Assembly (NCBI GenBank): GCA_036399775.1
Contig: DASWMJ010000084.1
Coordinates: 186,001 to 250,000, forward strand
DNA length: 64,000 nt
Source: JADMIH01 sp036399775
GTDB lineage: Bacteria; Chloroflexota; Chloroflexia; QHBQ01; JADMIH01
Direction of reading: 5' to 3'
The position numbers and the translations under genes were made by a program. Below the pieces are notes generated by a model. That model saw only the letters and a program-made list of their open reading frames with translations. It was not told the origin of the DNA and did not search any database. Below are positions 7,646-16,338 of the stretch, one piece after another. How positions within the stretch are numbered: the stretch's first letter is position 1; the number at the start of each line of letters is the position of its first letter.

Positions 7646-10600
7646 ACAGCGGTTGAACGTTAGTATCGAGCAGGTTGGCGGTGGCTACGGGCTGGAACTC
7701 GCGCAAGGTATCGCCCGACCTGTTGGGTGCCGCCTCCACACGCACGGGTACTGCTTTGCGCGCACCGCTATTGTCGGCCATTATCATGTGCCGTGCCTTG
7801 CGTACAGCCTCGTTGGTGCCTGCCTGCTCAAGAGTGATGCCCAGGAAGGCGCGTCCCTCCGGTATGCTGTCGTACACCATCGAAACGGCGTACACAGGCT
7901 CTGAGCTATCGGCTGCCCCCTCCACCATCACATGCACAGGCATCATGTCCGTTATGCCCATGCTGGCGGCGTCCCGGCTGTTGATATGAAGGCGCGGCGT
8001 AGGCTCCACGCGGCTCAAACCGTAGCTGTGCCTGCTGAGCGTGCCCGACTTGAACGGAAATAGCGGGAAGCCCAGCGTCATCATAATCGTGCCTTGTGGC
8101 TGCGCTTGCGGCTCAAGGCGCGTGGTCTCTGATTGGGCAGCCCTGGCTGATGACATCCTGGCCTTGCCACTCTGGGTGGCGAATGTCTCGGTGTAGAGCA
8201 CCGGCGTGCCTGGGTCGAGGCGTCCCGTGCAGGGCCACATCAGGCTCTTCACCTTGAGTTGCTTATAGGATGTCGCGGCGGGCATCGGTATGGTGTCGTC
8301 AATGAACTCGGTCATATCTAGGCGCGAGAAGGCCACTCCCGCGTACTGCGGCACCACCCTGGCTATCTCTTCCAATACATTCCTTGGGTCCTTAGCGGGC
8401 ACATGAACACCCAGCCTCTCTCCCACGCTTGCGATGATGGTGAGGTCCGGCTTGGTAGCGCCTACAGGCTCTATAGCCTGGCGCACGCGCTGGATGCGGC
8501 GCTCGGTATTGGTGAAGGTGCCCTCTTTCTCCGCGTAGGAGGAGGCGGGCAGTATCACGTCGGCTAGCTCGCCCGTCTCGTTCATGAATATGTCCTGCAC
8601 CACCAGGAAGTCCAGCTTCTTCAGCGCCTCGCGCACCTGTTCGCTGGCAGGCTCATCCATACCGAGCACGGGGTTGGAGCCTACCACCCACATCGCCTTG
8701 ACATCGCCCGTCCAGGCAGCAGCCAGCAGAGCGGCCAGGCCCAGTCCAGGCTCGGCGGGCACTTCGGGCGCGGCGCGGTCTGGGCCCAGCGACCAAAGCT
8801 CTTCCATCTCGCGGGCGTTGTCGGCGTTTACGGGGCGATAGCCGGGGAAGTACCCAGGCTGGCAGCCCATGTCGTTCGCGCCCATGCTGTTCGCGTCCGC
8901 GACGAGCGGGTTCACGCCCGCGCCCGGACGCCCCACGTTGCCTGTGGAGAGCGCCATATTCGTCAGCGCGGCAACGGCACGCGATGTTATGGTATATGGC
9001 CCATGCGCCGAGAAGACGATGGTTGAGGGTGGGAAGCCTGTGTCGGGCTTCTTCACCTCGAAACTCAGAATCCTGCCCGCCACAGGCGTTTCGGCCTTGC
9101 CGTTCTTTGACATGGGAACGTTGCTTGGGTGCGTGGTGCCGGGCAGTTCCGAGGGTCCACTGCTGTTGCCGCCGGTGGCGTACAGGTAAGCCGCCGCCAC
9201 TATGTCGTTGGCGGGCACACCCGTCTGTCGGCTCACTTCATCAAGGGAGAATTCGCTCAGCCTGAGAGAGTCGAGGTAAGCAGCGCTGTTCTCGGTGCGG
9301 CTGTCCAGGTACGTCTGGTCCACCAGCCCCGCATCGAGTATGACGCGAGCCATGCCGTTGACCAGCAATTCTTCCGTGCCCGCGTGCGGGGCCAGCCAGA
9401 TAGTGGCCCACTCGGCCATCCTGGTGAACCTGGGGCTGATGACCACCACCTTCTTGTTGGTCAGGCGCACCATGCGCTGCAACTGGTAGGTATAGACCGG
9501 GTGGGTCTCGTATATGCTGTCACCGATGGTGAGCACGCAGCCCGCCTTCTGGCGCGTGTCAATCAGGTTGTTGGTCTGCGCCGGGTAGCCAAGCATCTCA
9601 CCCAACACGTCCAGGGCGGTAGACTCTGTATCGCGCCCATCGTAGTCTATGTTGTTGGTGCCGAGGCCGATGCGAGCCACCTTCTGCAGTAAGTAATTCT
9701 CTTCGTTAGTGAGTTTGGAAGAAGCCACCACGCCCACCGCGCCCTTATGCTGGTTTAGCTTGGAGGCTACCAGGTCGAGCGCCTCGTCCCATGTGGCCTG
9801 CATCAGGCGGCCATCTTTGCGGACCAGGGGGGTGCTCAGGCGGTTGTTGGAGTTGATGAAGTCCTGGGCGAAGCGGCCCTTGACGCACGTCACACCGTCA
9901 TTCAGGCCGAGTGCGTCGTCGGTTCGTATCTCGTAGACCTGGTTGCGGGTCACGCCCATTTTGATGGTACACCCAACCGAACAGTAGTTGCAGGTCGTTT
10001 CGGTCTTGCGCTGCCACCAGTGGTGCTCAGGGACCAGGTTGATGCGGCTGGAAAGCGCGCCCACCGGGCAAACCTCAACGCATTGGCCGCAGGAGACGCA
10101 TGGCGTTTCCAGGAGGGACTTGCCAAAGGGCGCGTCAATCAACGACTCAAGCCCGCGCTCCACGAAGGCGAGAGCAGTCGCGCCCACCACCTCATCGCAC
10201 ACGCGCACGCATCGCCCGCACACCACGCAACGGTCGCGGTCGAGGTCAATAGCGGGGGAGAGGCGCTCGGCAGGGCGCACGATCTTGGGGCGGCGGGTGT
10301 CGGTGCCCGTGACGCCGTATTCGTAGCCGTAGTCCTGGAGGCGGCAGTCGCCGTTGGCTTCGCAGATGGGGCAGTCTACGGGGTGGTCTGTGTCCAGCGC
10401 CTCCATGATCATGTTGCGCTGCTGCCAGACGCGCTCGTTGATGGTGCGGACTTCCATGCCGTCGGTGGCAGGCGTGGCGCAGGAGACATTGAGGTCCCAC
10501 CCCTTGCGTCCTTTGATTTCCACCACGCACATGCGGCAAGCGCCAAACGCCCGCAGGCCGGGTATGTAGCAGAAGTTGGGTATCTCAATGCCCATCTGGC

Positions 10601-10685
10601 GGCATGCGTCCCACACGTAAGTGCCGTCGGGCACCTGCACCTTCACCCCATCTATGTCCACCGTTATGATTTTGGCGTCTGCCAT
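7644..10685 (-). CDS. nuoG: NADH-quinone oxidoreductase subunit G (Fe-S/molybdopterin-fold)
   Basis: The largest peripheral subunit of complex I (1,013 residues). The N-terminal [2Fe-2S] cysteines are C39, C50, C53 and C69. The His/Cys cluster is H101, C105, C108 and C114. There are two ferredoxin-type sets at C153/156/159/163 and C196/199/202/206. A further [4Fe-4S] set, C232/C235/C239 plus a cysteine near 267, opens the molybdopterin-oxidoreductase domain, which fills residues 230 to about 800. A C-terminal molydopterin-dinucleotide-binding-like region follows. The extra cluster is like the N7 cluster kept in some bacterial NuoG. The ATG at 10685 has CAGGAGCACCAA upstream. nuoF, normally adjacent, is separated by a 1.4-kb toxin/antitoxin cassette. 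Confidence 0.95.
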   Translation of the reverse strand: MADAKIITVDIDGVKVQVPDGTYVWDACRQMGIEIPNFCYIPGLRAFGACRMCVVEIKGRKGWDLNVSCATPATDGMEVRTINERVWQQRNMIMEALDTDHPVDCPICEANGDCRLQDYGYEYGVTGTDTRRPKIVRPAERLSPAIDLDRDRCVVCGRCVRVCDEVVGATALAFVERGLESLIDAPFGKSLLETPCVSCGQCVEVCPVGALSSRINLVPEHHWWQRKTETTCNYCSVGCTIKMGVTRNQVYEIRTDDALGLNDGVTCVKGRFAQDFINSNNRLSTPLVRKDGRLMQATWDEALDLVASKLNQHKGAVGVVASSKLTNEENYLLQKVARIGLGTNNIDYDGRDTESTALDVLGEMLGYPAQTNNLIDTRQKAGCVLTIGDSIYETHPVYTYQLQRMVRLTNKKVVVISPRFTRMAEWATIWLAPHAGTEELLVNGMARVILDAGLVDQTYLDSRTENSAAYLDSLRLSEFSLDEVSRQTGVPANDIVAAAYLYATGGNSSGPSELPGTTHPSNVPMSKNGKAETPVAGRILSFEVKKPDTGFPPSTIVFSAHGPYTITSRAVAALTNMALSTGNVGRPGAGVNPLVADANSMGANDMGCQPGYFPGYRPVNADNAREMEELWSLGPDRAAPEVPAEPGLGLAALLAAAWTGDVKAMWVVGSNPVLGMDEPASEQVREALKKLDFLVVQDIFMNETGELADVILPASSYAEKEGTFTNTERRIQRVRQAIEPVGATKPDLTIIASVGERLGVHVPAKDPRNVLEEIARVVPQYAGVAFSRLDMTEFIDDTIPMPAATSYKQLKVKSLMWPCTGRLDPGTPVLYTETFATQSGKARMSSARAAQSETTRLEPQAQPQGTIMMTLGFPLFPFKSGTLSRHSYGLSRVEPTPRLHINSRDAASMGITDMMPVHVMVEGAADSSEPVYAVSMVYDSIPEGRAFLGITLEQAGTNEAVRKARHMIMADNSGARKAVPVRVEAAPNRSGDTLREFQPVATANLLDTNVQPL

Positions 10686-10728
10686 TTGGTGCTCCTGGTT
10701 CCAAGCTACTGAGGTATATTACTCATTA

Positions 10729-11140
10729 TTATTTGAGCCAGTTATCAATTTGCAGACCAGCGATTCTGTTGAAGTGCTTTTGATTGGTTGTGACCAAGAT
10801 AAGATGATGCGCCAGCGTGGTGGCAGCAATCAATATATCGGTGTCATTTATCAACAAGCCGCGTCTATGCAAATCAGCATAAATGTCGGTTCCTATCTCG
10901 ACTATCTCGTCCGTCAGGGGTAATATCAGATTCCTTTCGCATATCCAGTCGAACCTTGCCAGCTTAGTTGTAGCCCCCCTTGCTTTCAAGCCTCTTACCA
11001 TTTTCAAATCTGGTAATTATCGAAAACTCAAACTGTCCATGAGCTGCGTAGTATGCCTGAGCATCCTTTACTACTCGCGTATCCATCACGAGTATAGCCG
11101 ACAATATGTCGCTATCGAGAAGGACTTTCTGTTGGATCAT
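10729..11140 (-). pseudogene. VapC-type PIN ribonuclease, frameshifted
   Basis: Reading from the ATG at 11138-11140 (its A shared with the antitoxin stop, TGATG) gives MIQQKVLLDSDILSAILV..., a PIN N-terminus with its first acidic residue. The frame breaks at the A-run pairing with 11001-11004. Removing one A restores RFEMVRGLKARG, the conserved Glu block, followed by INDTDILIAATTLAHH and VTTNQKHF to the stop at 10729. Without the extra base the protein would be 136 residues, normal for VapC. It is either a true inactivating one-base insertion, a sequencing error in a homopolymer, or slippage. Its partner is the antitoxin just upstream. PIN toxins cleave RNA, usually tRNA or rRNA. Confidence 0.8.
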
Positions 11141-11400
11141 CAAGCAGACTTTTCGCCAAAGAATTCACGTCTATCAAGTATGATCTTCTGTATTTCCTGG
11201 ACTTCCTCTTGTGGTAAATCATCGAAAAAGTGGAACATAGCTTCAAGCAGGTCTTCTTCATTCGATGGTTGTACAGCCTCAACAATGATGCGAACCTGTT
11301 GGCCTTCCGCCAGGTCCAGGTCTTCTGGGTGGAGTGGCTTGAGCGTGCCATGTTCGTATATGGCTATAAGGATCTGCTGTTTAGGTTTGGCTATTGCCAT
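11140..11400 (-). CDS. DUF104-type antitoxin (partner of the frameshifted PIN toxin)
   Basis: A small 86-residue protein. Its first half, ILIAIYEHGTLKPLHPEDL followed by LAEGQQVRIIV, matches the DUF104 (AF2212-like) beta-barrel antitoxins commonly encoded before PIN toxins. The C-terminal half is acidic and helical and would wrap the toxin. The ATG at 11400 has AAAGGGAAA upstream; an in-frame TTG eight codons earlier is less likely. The stop overlaps the start of the toxin gene by one base, the classical coupled arrangement. It starts 15 bases after the preceding toxin gene, so four toxin/antitoxin genes form one run. Confidence 0.75.
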   Translation of the reverse strand: MAIAKPKQQILIAIYEHGTLKPLHPEDLDLAEGQQVRIIVEAVQPSNEEDLLEAMFHFFDDLPQEEVQEIQKIILDRREFFGEKSA

Positions 11401-11414
11401 AGAGCATTTCCCTT

Positions 11415-11846
11415 TCAAGACCAATTCGCCAGCAAGACCACGTTAGACAATGCCGGACCAACCGCGTTCACCAATTTCTCATCTGCTGTTACGAATTGGC
11501 ATTGTTCCCTTTCACTTAGCGCCAAGTACATCGCATCGTAGACAGTGCGCTTATAAGTTACGGCTAAACGGTATGCCTCGGTTAGTAGGTCTTTGGTTGG
11601 AACAAGTAAAATCTCTACTTCCTGAAACTCTGTAATTACTGTCTGTGCGAGGGAAACCGCCATACCTTGCTTAATATGGTTGCGCCAAACAACGTTCCCA
11701 ACTTCAGCATAGATAAGGTCCGGTGCAAGCAATGTTAGCGTACCTACCTGAGCGTCTACGAGCATGCGCCGGGCCTCGGTAGAATTAAGCTCGGAAATGA
11801 ACCACTTCACAGCAACACTGCTATCTACGACGAGCTTGTCGGCCAA
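11415..11846 (-). CDS. vapC: VapC-type PIN-domain toxin
   Basis: A PIN-domain ribonuclease of 143 residues with the four acidic residues in place: D8 (VVDSSVAVKW), E48 (IYAEVGN), D104 (YDAMYLALSE) and D122 (VTADEKL). The start is a TTG at 11846 directly after the TAA of the upstream antitoxin and in the same frame, with GGGAG 8 bases upstream; no other start is available further up. Toxins of this family are held inactive by the cognate antitoxin and cut specific RNAs when freed. The gene is intact, unlike the neighbouring PIN gene. Confidence 0.85.
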   Translation of the reverse strand: MADKLVVDSSVAVKWFISELNSTEARRMLVDAQVGTLTLLAPDLIYAEVGNVVWRNHIKQGMAVSLAQTVITEFQEVEILLVPTKDLLTEAYRLAVTYKRTVYDAMYLALSEREQCQFVTADEKLVNAVGPALSNVVLLANWS

Positions 11847-12122
11847 TTACCGCTCCCTGTCTTCGCGTATCATCTCCGTGCTATCACCTAAATAGCCATA
11901 CTTCGCGTAGATGCGCTCTCGCAGTTCATCAATGCGCCGAACCAGGTCCAGGCGTCGCTGTAATTCCTCCTCGGTAAGTTCTCCTTCCTCATTATCCGGT
12001 GCTGCTCGCCTCTCTCTTCTCCATACTTCAAGCAGGTGCTCGACACTTTCGAGGCCACGCTTACCAGCCTCCCGCTCTAACCAGTTATAAACTTCATCAG
12101 AAATCATTACAGTCCGGCTCAT
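11847..12122 (-). CDS. vapB: VapB-like antitoxin
   Basis: A 91-residue protein beginning MSRTVMISDEVYNWLEREAG, a ribbon-helix-helix-like DNA-binding N-terminus, followed by a charged helical region (ELTEEELQRRLDLVRRIDEL) that would bind the toxin. It ends exactly where the VapC start codon begins. It follows nuoF by 27 bases on the same strand, so the cassette may be read from the nuo transcript, autoregulated, or both. Family assignment rests on size, order and the N-terminal pattern only. Confidence 0.7.
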   Translation of the reverse strand: MSRTVMISDEVYNWLEREAGKRGLESVEHLLEVWRRERRAAPDNEEGELTEEELQRRLDLVRRIDELRERIYAKYGYLGDSTEMIREDRER

Positions 12123-12149
12123 TCCAATTGCCTCTTAACTTTATCGGCC

Positions 12150-14045
12150 TTACCGTCTCACGCCTCGCCCCTGCGTGCTAACAGCAGCCGTACCTGCGCC
12201 ATTCCCTTGCGTAATCGCCCCAAACTGCTGTCGGTACCGCTCGCCTATCCTCGCGGGAAGGAAACGCTCCTCAGCGAATCTCTGGTGGATAGGACAGACG
12301 CCTGCGCGGCAACGCTTCTGCTCTATATGCTCCATGAACTCGTCCATGAAGTAGCGGAAGCCGCCCAGGAGGGGGAGGGGCGCGGTCTGGCCCAGGCCGC
12401 AGAGGGACATCTCTACTACGTGGTCGCTCCATTTCTGCATGATGGGTATGTCTTCGGGCTTGCCGCCACCCAGCGCCACGCGGTCTACCATGTGGAGCAG
12501 GTTCTTCGTGCCTACGCGGCAGGGTACGCACTTGCCGCACGACTGATATCGGTTGAAGCGCCCGAAGTAGCGGCTCATATCCACAATGCAGGCTCGGTCA
12601 TCGTACACTACGTAGCCGCCCGAACCCATCGTACCGCCGTACTGGTCGAGCGAGTCGAAGTCCATTATCACGTCGAGGTGCTCTTCGGGCATGCAGCCGC
12701 CGGACGGCCCACCCGTCTGTATAGCCTTAAATGGCCGCCCGTCCATGCAGCCGCCGCCGCAGGTATAGACAAGCTCGCGCATCGTGCGGCCCAGGGGGAG
12801 TTCGTAGAGGCCAATCTGGTTTATCGAACCCATCAGCGTGAAGAGCTTGGTGCCCTTGCTCTTTTCGGTGCCCAGGCTTGAGAACCACTCCGCGCCCTTC
12901 ACAATAATACTGGGCACGCAGCTCATCGTCTCGGTGTTGTTCACTACGGTGGGCAGGTTGAACAGGCCCGCCTCCACTGAGCGCGGGGGCTTGGTGCGCG
13001 GCATGGCTCGCTTGCCTTCCATGCCGAACATGAGGGCGGACGCCTCGCCCGATATGTACGCGCCACCGCCCATCTGCACATCAACGTGGCAGGAGAAGCC
13101 CGACCCCATGATGTTGTCGCCCAGTATGCCCGCCTCGTAAGCCTGCTGGACCGCCAGCTTGGTGCGGTGTATCGCCAACGGATACTCGTCGCCCACGTAG
13201 AAATAGCCCCAGGGCGTGCCCACCGCGAAGCACTGGATGATCAGCCCTTCGAGTATCTGGTGGGGGTCGCCTTCGTGCAGGCGGCGGTCCTTGAATACAT
13301 TCGGCTCGCCCTCGTGCGAGTTGCAGATGACGTACTTGGGCGTCTTGCGCGCCTTGCGCCCGCCCTCCCACTTGATGCCCGCCGGGAACCCGGCCCCGCC
13401 ACGCCCGCGCAGCCCGGCGTCCTTGACGGTCTGGATGACCTCTTCGGGCGTCATGGTGAAGAGCACGCGCTTGAGGGCTTCATACCCGCCACGCGCTATG
13501 TAGTCGTCAATCGACTCCGGGTCTATATACCCCAGGTTGCGGGCCACCACGCGCTGCTGCAACTTCCAGAAGTCGAGTTCTCGCGCGGCGGGTATGCCAC
13601 GCACGCCTATCTCCGCGCCGTCCCACTCGTCGGTGCCGTAGATGCAAACCGCGATGTCGGGACACAGGTCGTTGCGGCGCAGCACGCTATCGAGCAGATC
13701 TGGCACCTTGTCGGCGGTGATGTGGGCGTAAGATACACGCGGCTGCCCAGGCATAATTATGTCCACCTGCGGCTCCAGGTAGTCGGTGCCCATCGGGCCT
13801 GCCCGCCGCACTATAGCCTTAGGGTAGTTCTCCCCCACCCATTCGCGTATGGCCTCAAACGTAGCCACGACACCATGTGCCACCGAGGAGGACCCCCAGG
13901 GTACGACGATTACCGGCACTTCTGCCTGGTTCATCGTGGCCTGCCAGCGTTTGCGCGCCCCCTGCTGCCGCGCCTCAAACTGCTCGCGGGTTATCTGTGT
14001 CCTCTGCCTGACGTTTATGGGGTAGTAATGTGCTACTTCGCTCAT
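12150..14045 (-). CDS. nuoF: NADH-quinone oxidoreductase subunit F (NADH/FMN), long form
   Basis: The flavoprotein that accepts hydride from NADH. At 631 residues it has an N-terminal extension of about 190 residues, as in HoxF/HydB-like forms. The extension's thioredoxin-like part reads VPWGSSSVAHG where Fe-S versions have cysteines, so no cluster is expected there. The FMN/NADH core has GRGGAGFPAG (214-223), and the [4Fe-4S] ligands are C503, C506, C509 and C549. Two usually invariant spots differ: CNSHEGEPN (normally CNADEGEPG or similar) and GEASAL (normally GEETAL). The ATG at 14045 has GGAGCAGAGG upstream. The partner NuoE is directly upstream. Confidence 0.92.
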   Translation of the reverse strand: MSEVAHYYPINVRQRTQITREQFEARQQGARKRWQATMNQAEVPVIVVPWGSSSVAHGVVATFEAIREWVGENYPKAIVRRAGPMGTDYLEPQVDIIMPGQPRVSYAHITADKVPDLLDSVLRRNDLCPDIAVCIYGTDEWDGAEIGVRGIPAARELDFWKLQQRVVARNLGYIDPESIDDYIARGGYEALKRVLFTMTPEEVIQTVKDAGLRGRGGAGFPAGIKWEGGRKARKTPKYVICNSHEGEPNVFKDRRLHEGDPHQILEGLIIQCFAVGTPWGYFYVGDEYPLAIHRTKLAVQQAYEAGILGDNIMGSGFSCHVDVQMGGGAYISGEASALMFGMEGKRAMPRTKPPRSVEAGLFNLPTVVNNTETMSCVPSIIVKGAEWFSSLGTEKSKGTKLFTLMGSINQIGLYELPLGRTMRELVYTCGGGCMDGRPFKAIQTGGPSGGCMPEEHLDVIMDFDSLDQYGGTMGSGGYVVYDDRACIVDMSRYFGRFNRYQSCGKCVPCRVGTKNLLHMVDRVALGGGKPEDIPIMQKWSDHVVEMSLCGLGQTAPLPLLGGFRYFMDEFMEHIEQKRCRAGVCPIHQRFAEERFLPARIGERYRQQFGAITQGNGAGTAAVSTQGRGVRR

Positions 14046-14086
14046 GTGCCTCTGCTCCGGTCGTTAGCGTATTGCGCAAGTTACTT

Positions 14087-14113
14087 TAGCCCTGACCCCT
14101 ATTCCCTGGTCCC
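14087..14113. repeat. Heptanucleotide array (unit CCCTGAC) over the nuoE stop
   Basis: Four 7-base units (TAGCCCT, GACCCCT, ATTCCCT, GGTCCCT) cover the last codons and stop codon (TAG) of nuoE. The C-terminal residues T-R-E are therefore encoded by the array. No complementary partner array is seen nearby. Confidence 0.7.
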
Positions 14114-14875
14114 TCCCCCGCCAGCCATACCCTCCGGCATGAAGCGTGCCACTTCGTAATCTGCGTAAAGCTCAGATGCTGTGGGGCCGAAACCGTGATT
14201 CTCTTCATAGTGCGGCGCATGCCCGCCCGTCAGGTTGTCGCCCACAGGCTTGTCGTCGCCTGCCTCGTACCATTGGGTGAGTATGGCGTCCATCTTTTCA
14301 GGGGTGACGTGCGTATAGTAAGTGCCCTCTATGTCCACCAGTGGGCCTAAATCGCACGCTCCCAGGCAGATTGACTGTGGCTCGAAGGTGAAGAAGCCGT
14401 CCGCGCTGGTGTCGCCCGGCCCAACGTCGAGGCGGTTCTCTATGGCCTCTCGCACTTTGGCCGCGCCCAGTACGTAGCATCCCGTCCCTTCGCACGACAT
14501 GATAACATGCCCGGCGCGTGGTGAATAGCGGAAGAACGAGTAGAAAGTGACGACCCCATATACCTCCGCCTCCGACAGGTCAAGCTCTCGCGCCAACTGC
14601 GCGGCAGCGTCCTGCGTTATGTAGCCGAACTTGACTTGCATCTCCTGTAGAACGGGAATCATCGCCTCCATGGGGTCTACGTGCCGGTAGCGGTCTATGA
14701 TGGCTGTTACTTCAGCAGGCGGGATAACCCTGGCAGGAGAAATAGCTGTGGCGTCCGACAGGGGTTGTATCGGCGCTCGATCTTCGCGGGGCACGAGGTC
14801 GCCGCTACGCACATGGCTGAGGTCTGCCCCAACACGAACATCCTGGTCCATCCTGTTCCCCTGGTCGTCATTCAT
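14099..14875 (-). CDS. nuoE: NADH-quinone oxidoreductase subunit E ([2Fe-2S] thioredoxin-like)
   Basis: A peripheral subunit carrying cluster N1a. The helical bundle (residues 52-110, with YGVVTFYSFFRYSPRAGH) is followed by the thioredoxin-like domain with cluster ligands C128, C133, C170 and C174. At 258 residues it exceeds the usual 160-180. It has a hydrophilic N-terminal extension of about 45 residues and a C-terminal extension of about 50 rich in Gly. The ATG at 14875 was chosen with GAGGAGC upstream; a second ATG at residue 9 also has a plausible site. Confidence 0.92.
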   Translation of the reverse strand: MNDDQGNRMDQDVRVGADLSHVRSGDLVPREDRAPIQPLSDATAISPARVIPPAEVTAIIDRYRHVDPMEAMIPVLQEMQVKFGYITQDAAAQLARELDLSEAEVYGVVTFYSFFRYSPRAGHVIMSCEGTGCYVLGAAKVREAIENRLDVGPGDTSADGFFTFEPQSICLGACDLGPLVDIEGTYYTHVTPEKMDAILTQWYEAGDDKPVGDNLTGGHAPHYEENHGFGPTASELYADYEVARFMPEGMAGGGGTRE

Positions 14876-14893
14876 GCGCCCTGCTCCTCAGTC

Positions 14894-14973
14894 AAATGCG
14901 GAATGTGGAATGCGGAGTGCGGATTTGCGGAAGACCAAGTTATTCCGCACTCCGCATTCCACATTCCGCATTT
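14894..14973. repeat. Perfect 30-bp heptanucleotide hairpin (unit GCGGAAT), nuoD-nuoE gap
   Basis: 14894-14923 and 14944-14973 are perfect 30-base reverse complements with a 20-base loop. The units are GCGGAAT, GTGGAAT, GCGGAGT and GCGGA. The outer base of the right arm is the last base of the nuoD stop codon TGA. The 22-base core is identical to that of the hairpin embedded in the terminase gene at 55242-55308, 40 kb away. Confidence 0.92.
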
Positions 14974-16256
14974 CAACGGTCTACTTCGCCAACAACGATG
15001 TCAATCGAGCCGATGTTGGCTACAACGTCGGCTATCAGCGCGCCTTCGCACATGATGGGTAGACCTTGCAGGTTTACGAAGGAGGGCGCACGGTTCCTGG
15101 CGCGGTAGGCGTGGTTCTCGCCGTTGGAGACTATGTACCAGCCTAGCTCGCCCTTCGGGGATTCCACCGCCGAATAGTATTCGCCTACGGGCGGGCGGAA
15201 GCCGTGTATCACCAGCATGAAGTGTCGCTGCATGGCCTCGATGGAGGTCATGGTCGCCTCTTTGCCGGGGAGCGCCACCCTGATGTCGCCGGTCATCACG
15301 GGGCCTTCGGGTAGTTGGTCCAGGGCCTGGCGCACCAGCTTCACGCTCTGGCGCATCTCTTCCATGCGTACCAGGAAGCGGTCATACACGTCTCCATGCG
15401 TACCCACCGGGATTTCGAAGTCGAGCCTGTCGTACACCGCGTAGGGGGCGGACTTACGCACGTCGTATGCCACCCCTGAACCGCGCAGGCTCGGCCCGGT
15501 CAGGCCCCACTGGATTGCGTCCTCTGCGGAGATGACGCCCACGCCCTTGACCCGGCGCAGGAAGATGGGGTTCTCGGCAAGCAGGTTGTCGTACTCCTTG
15601 AGGCGTTGCGGCATTATGCCCAGGAAGTTCTCCACCTTCTCGCGCCAGCCGGGAGGCGTATCCTTCGGGAAGCCGCCCACTCTCATGGAGTTGTAGGTCA
15701 GGCGCGCGCCCGTCTGCATCTCGAATATGTCGAGTATAAGCTCGCGCTCGCGCATGGCGTAGAGGAAGACGGTCACGGCCCCCAGGTCCATAGCGTGCGT
15801 CGCCAGCCACAGCAGGTGGGAGGCGATGCGCTGCAACTCTGAGAAAATGACGCGCAAGTATTGGGCGCGCTCAGGTATCTCCACGCCCATCAGCTCTTCC
15901 ACCGTCTTGACCAGCGCGTAGTTGCCGGTGAAGGCGGCCACATAGTCGGTGCGGTCGGTCCAGGGCACGAACTGGTTGTACATGCGGTACTCGCCCAGCT
16001 TCTCTATGCCCCGGTGCAGGAAGCCCATGTCGGGCACGCACTTTATGACCACCTCGCCGTCCAACTCAAGTAGCACGCGCAACACGCCATGCGTAGATGG
16101 ATGTTGCGGCCCCAGGTTGAGCGACATCTCCTCGGTCTTGGATATGACCGCCCGCCGCTCCGGCCCGATGCCGGTCTGCACAATCGCCTGGTTCACATCC
16201 GTCCCATCGGTACGCTGCCCGGTCGTCGGGTCAAGCTCGCGTTCTTCGATAGCCAT
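14973..16256 (-). CDS. nuoD: NADH-quinone oxidoreductase subunit D (49 kDa)
   Basis: The subunit that forms the quinone site with NuoB. It is 427 residues with the chosen start. The conserved LNLGPQHPSTHGVLR quinone-site block, the FMEVGEYR-like region (IEKLGEYRMYNQF) and C-terminal PKGELGWYIVSNG are present. An upstream in-frame ATG at 16268 lies inside a heptanucleotide array. The ATG at 16256 has GGAGAAAGCG upstream and was preferred. It shows the standard length and all expected motifs. Confidence 0.94.
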   Translation of the reverse strand: MAIEERELDPTTGQRTDGTDVNQAIVQTGIGPERRAVISKTEEMSLNLGPQHPSTHGVLRVLLELDGEVVIKCVPDMGFLHRGIEKLGEYRMYNQFVPWTDRTDYVAAFTGNYALVKTVEELMGVEIPERAQYLRVIFSELQRIASHLLWLATHAMDLGAVTVFLYAMRERELILDIFEMQTGARLTYNSMRVGGFPKDTPPGWREKVENFLGIMPQRLKEYDNLLAENPIFLRRVKGVGVISAEDAIQWGLTGPSLRGSGVAYDVRKSAPYAVYDRLDFEIPVGTHGDVYDRFLVRMEEMRQSVKLVRQALDQLPEGPVMTGDIRVALPGKEATMTSIEAMQRHFMLVIHGFRPPVGEYYSAVESPKGELGWYIVSNGENHAYRARNRAPSFVNLQGLPIMCEGALIADVVANIGSIDIVVGEVDR

Positions 16257-16265
16257 CGCTTTCTC

Positions 16266-16338
16266 CATTTTGGATTATAGATTTTGGATTTTAGATTAGT
16301 GCCTGCCAAATCGAAAATCTAAAATCTAAAATCCTAAG
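16266..16338. repeat. Heptanucleotide inverted array (unit GATTTTA), nuoC-nuoD gap
   Basis: The left arm 16266-16297 (TTTTGGATTATAGATTTTGG and on) and the right arm 16310-16338 (GAAAATCTAAAATCTAAAAT) are complementary around a 12-base loop. The nuoC stop TAG is inside the right arm. The left arm creates a false upstream ATG for nuoD. Confidence 0.85.

Noticed and set aside
10020..10712. A 230-codon plus-strand frame opposite nuoG
   Set aside because: His/Ala/Val-rich complement of the cysteine-rich nuoG region; shadow frame.
13086..14159. A 357-codon plus-strand frame opposite nuoF
   Set aside because: Antisense of a conserved gene, no ribosome-binding site, no recognisable domain.
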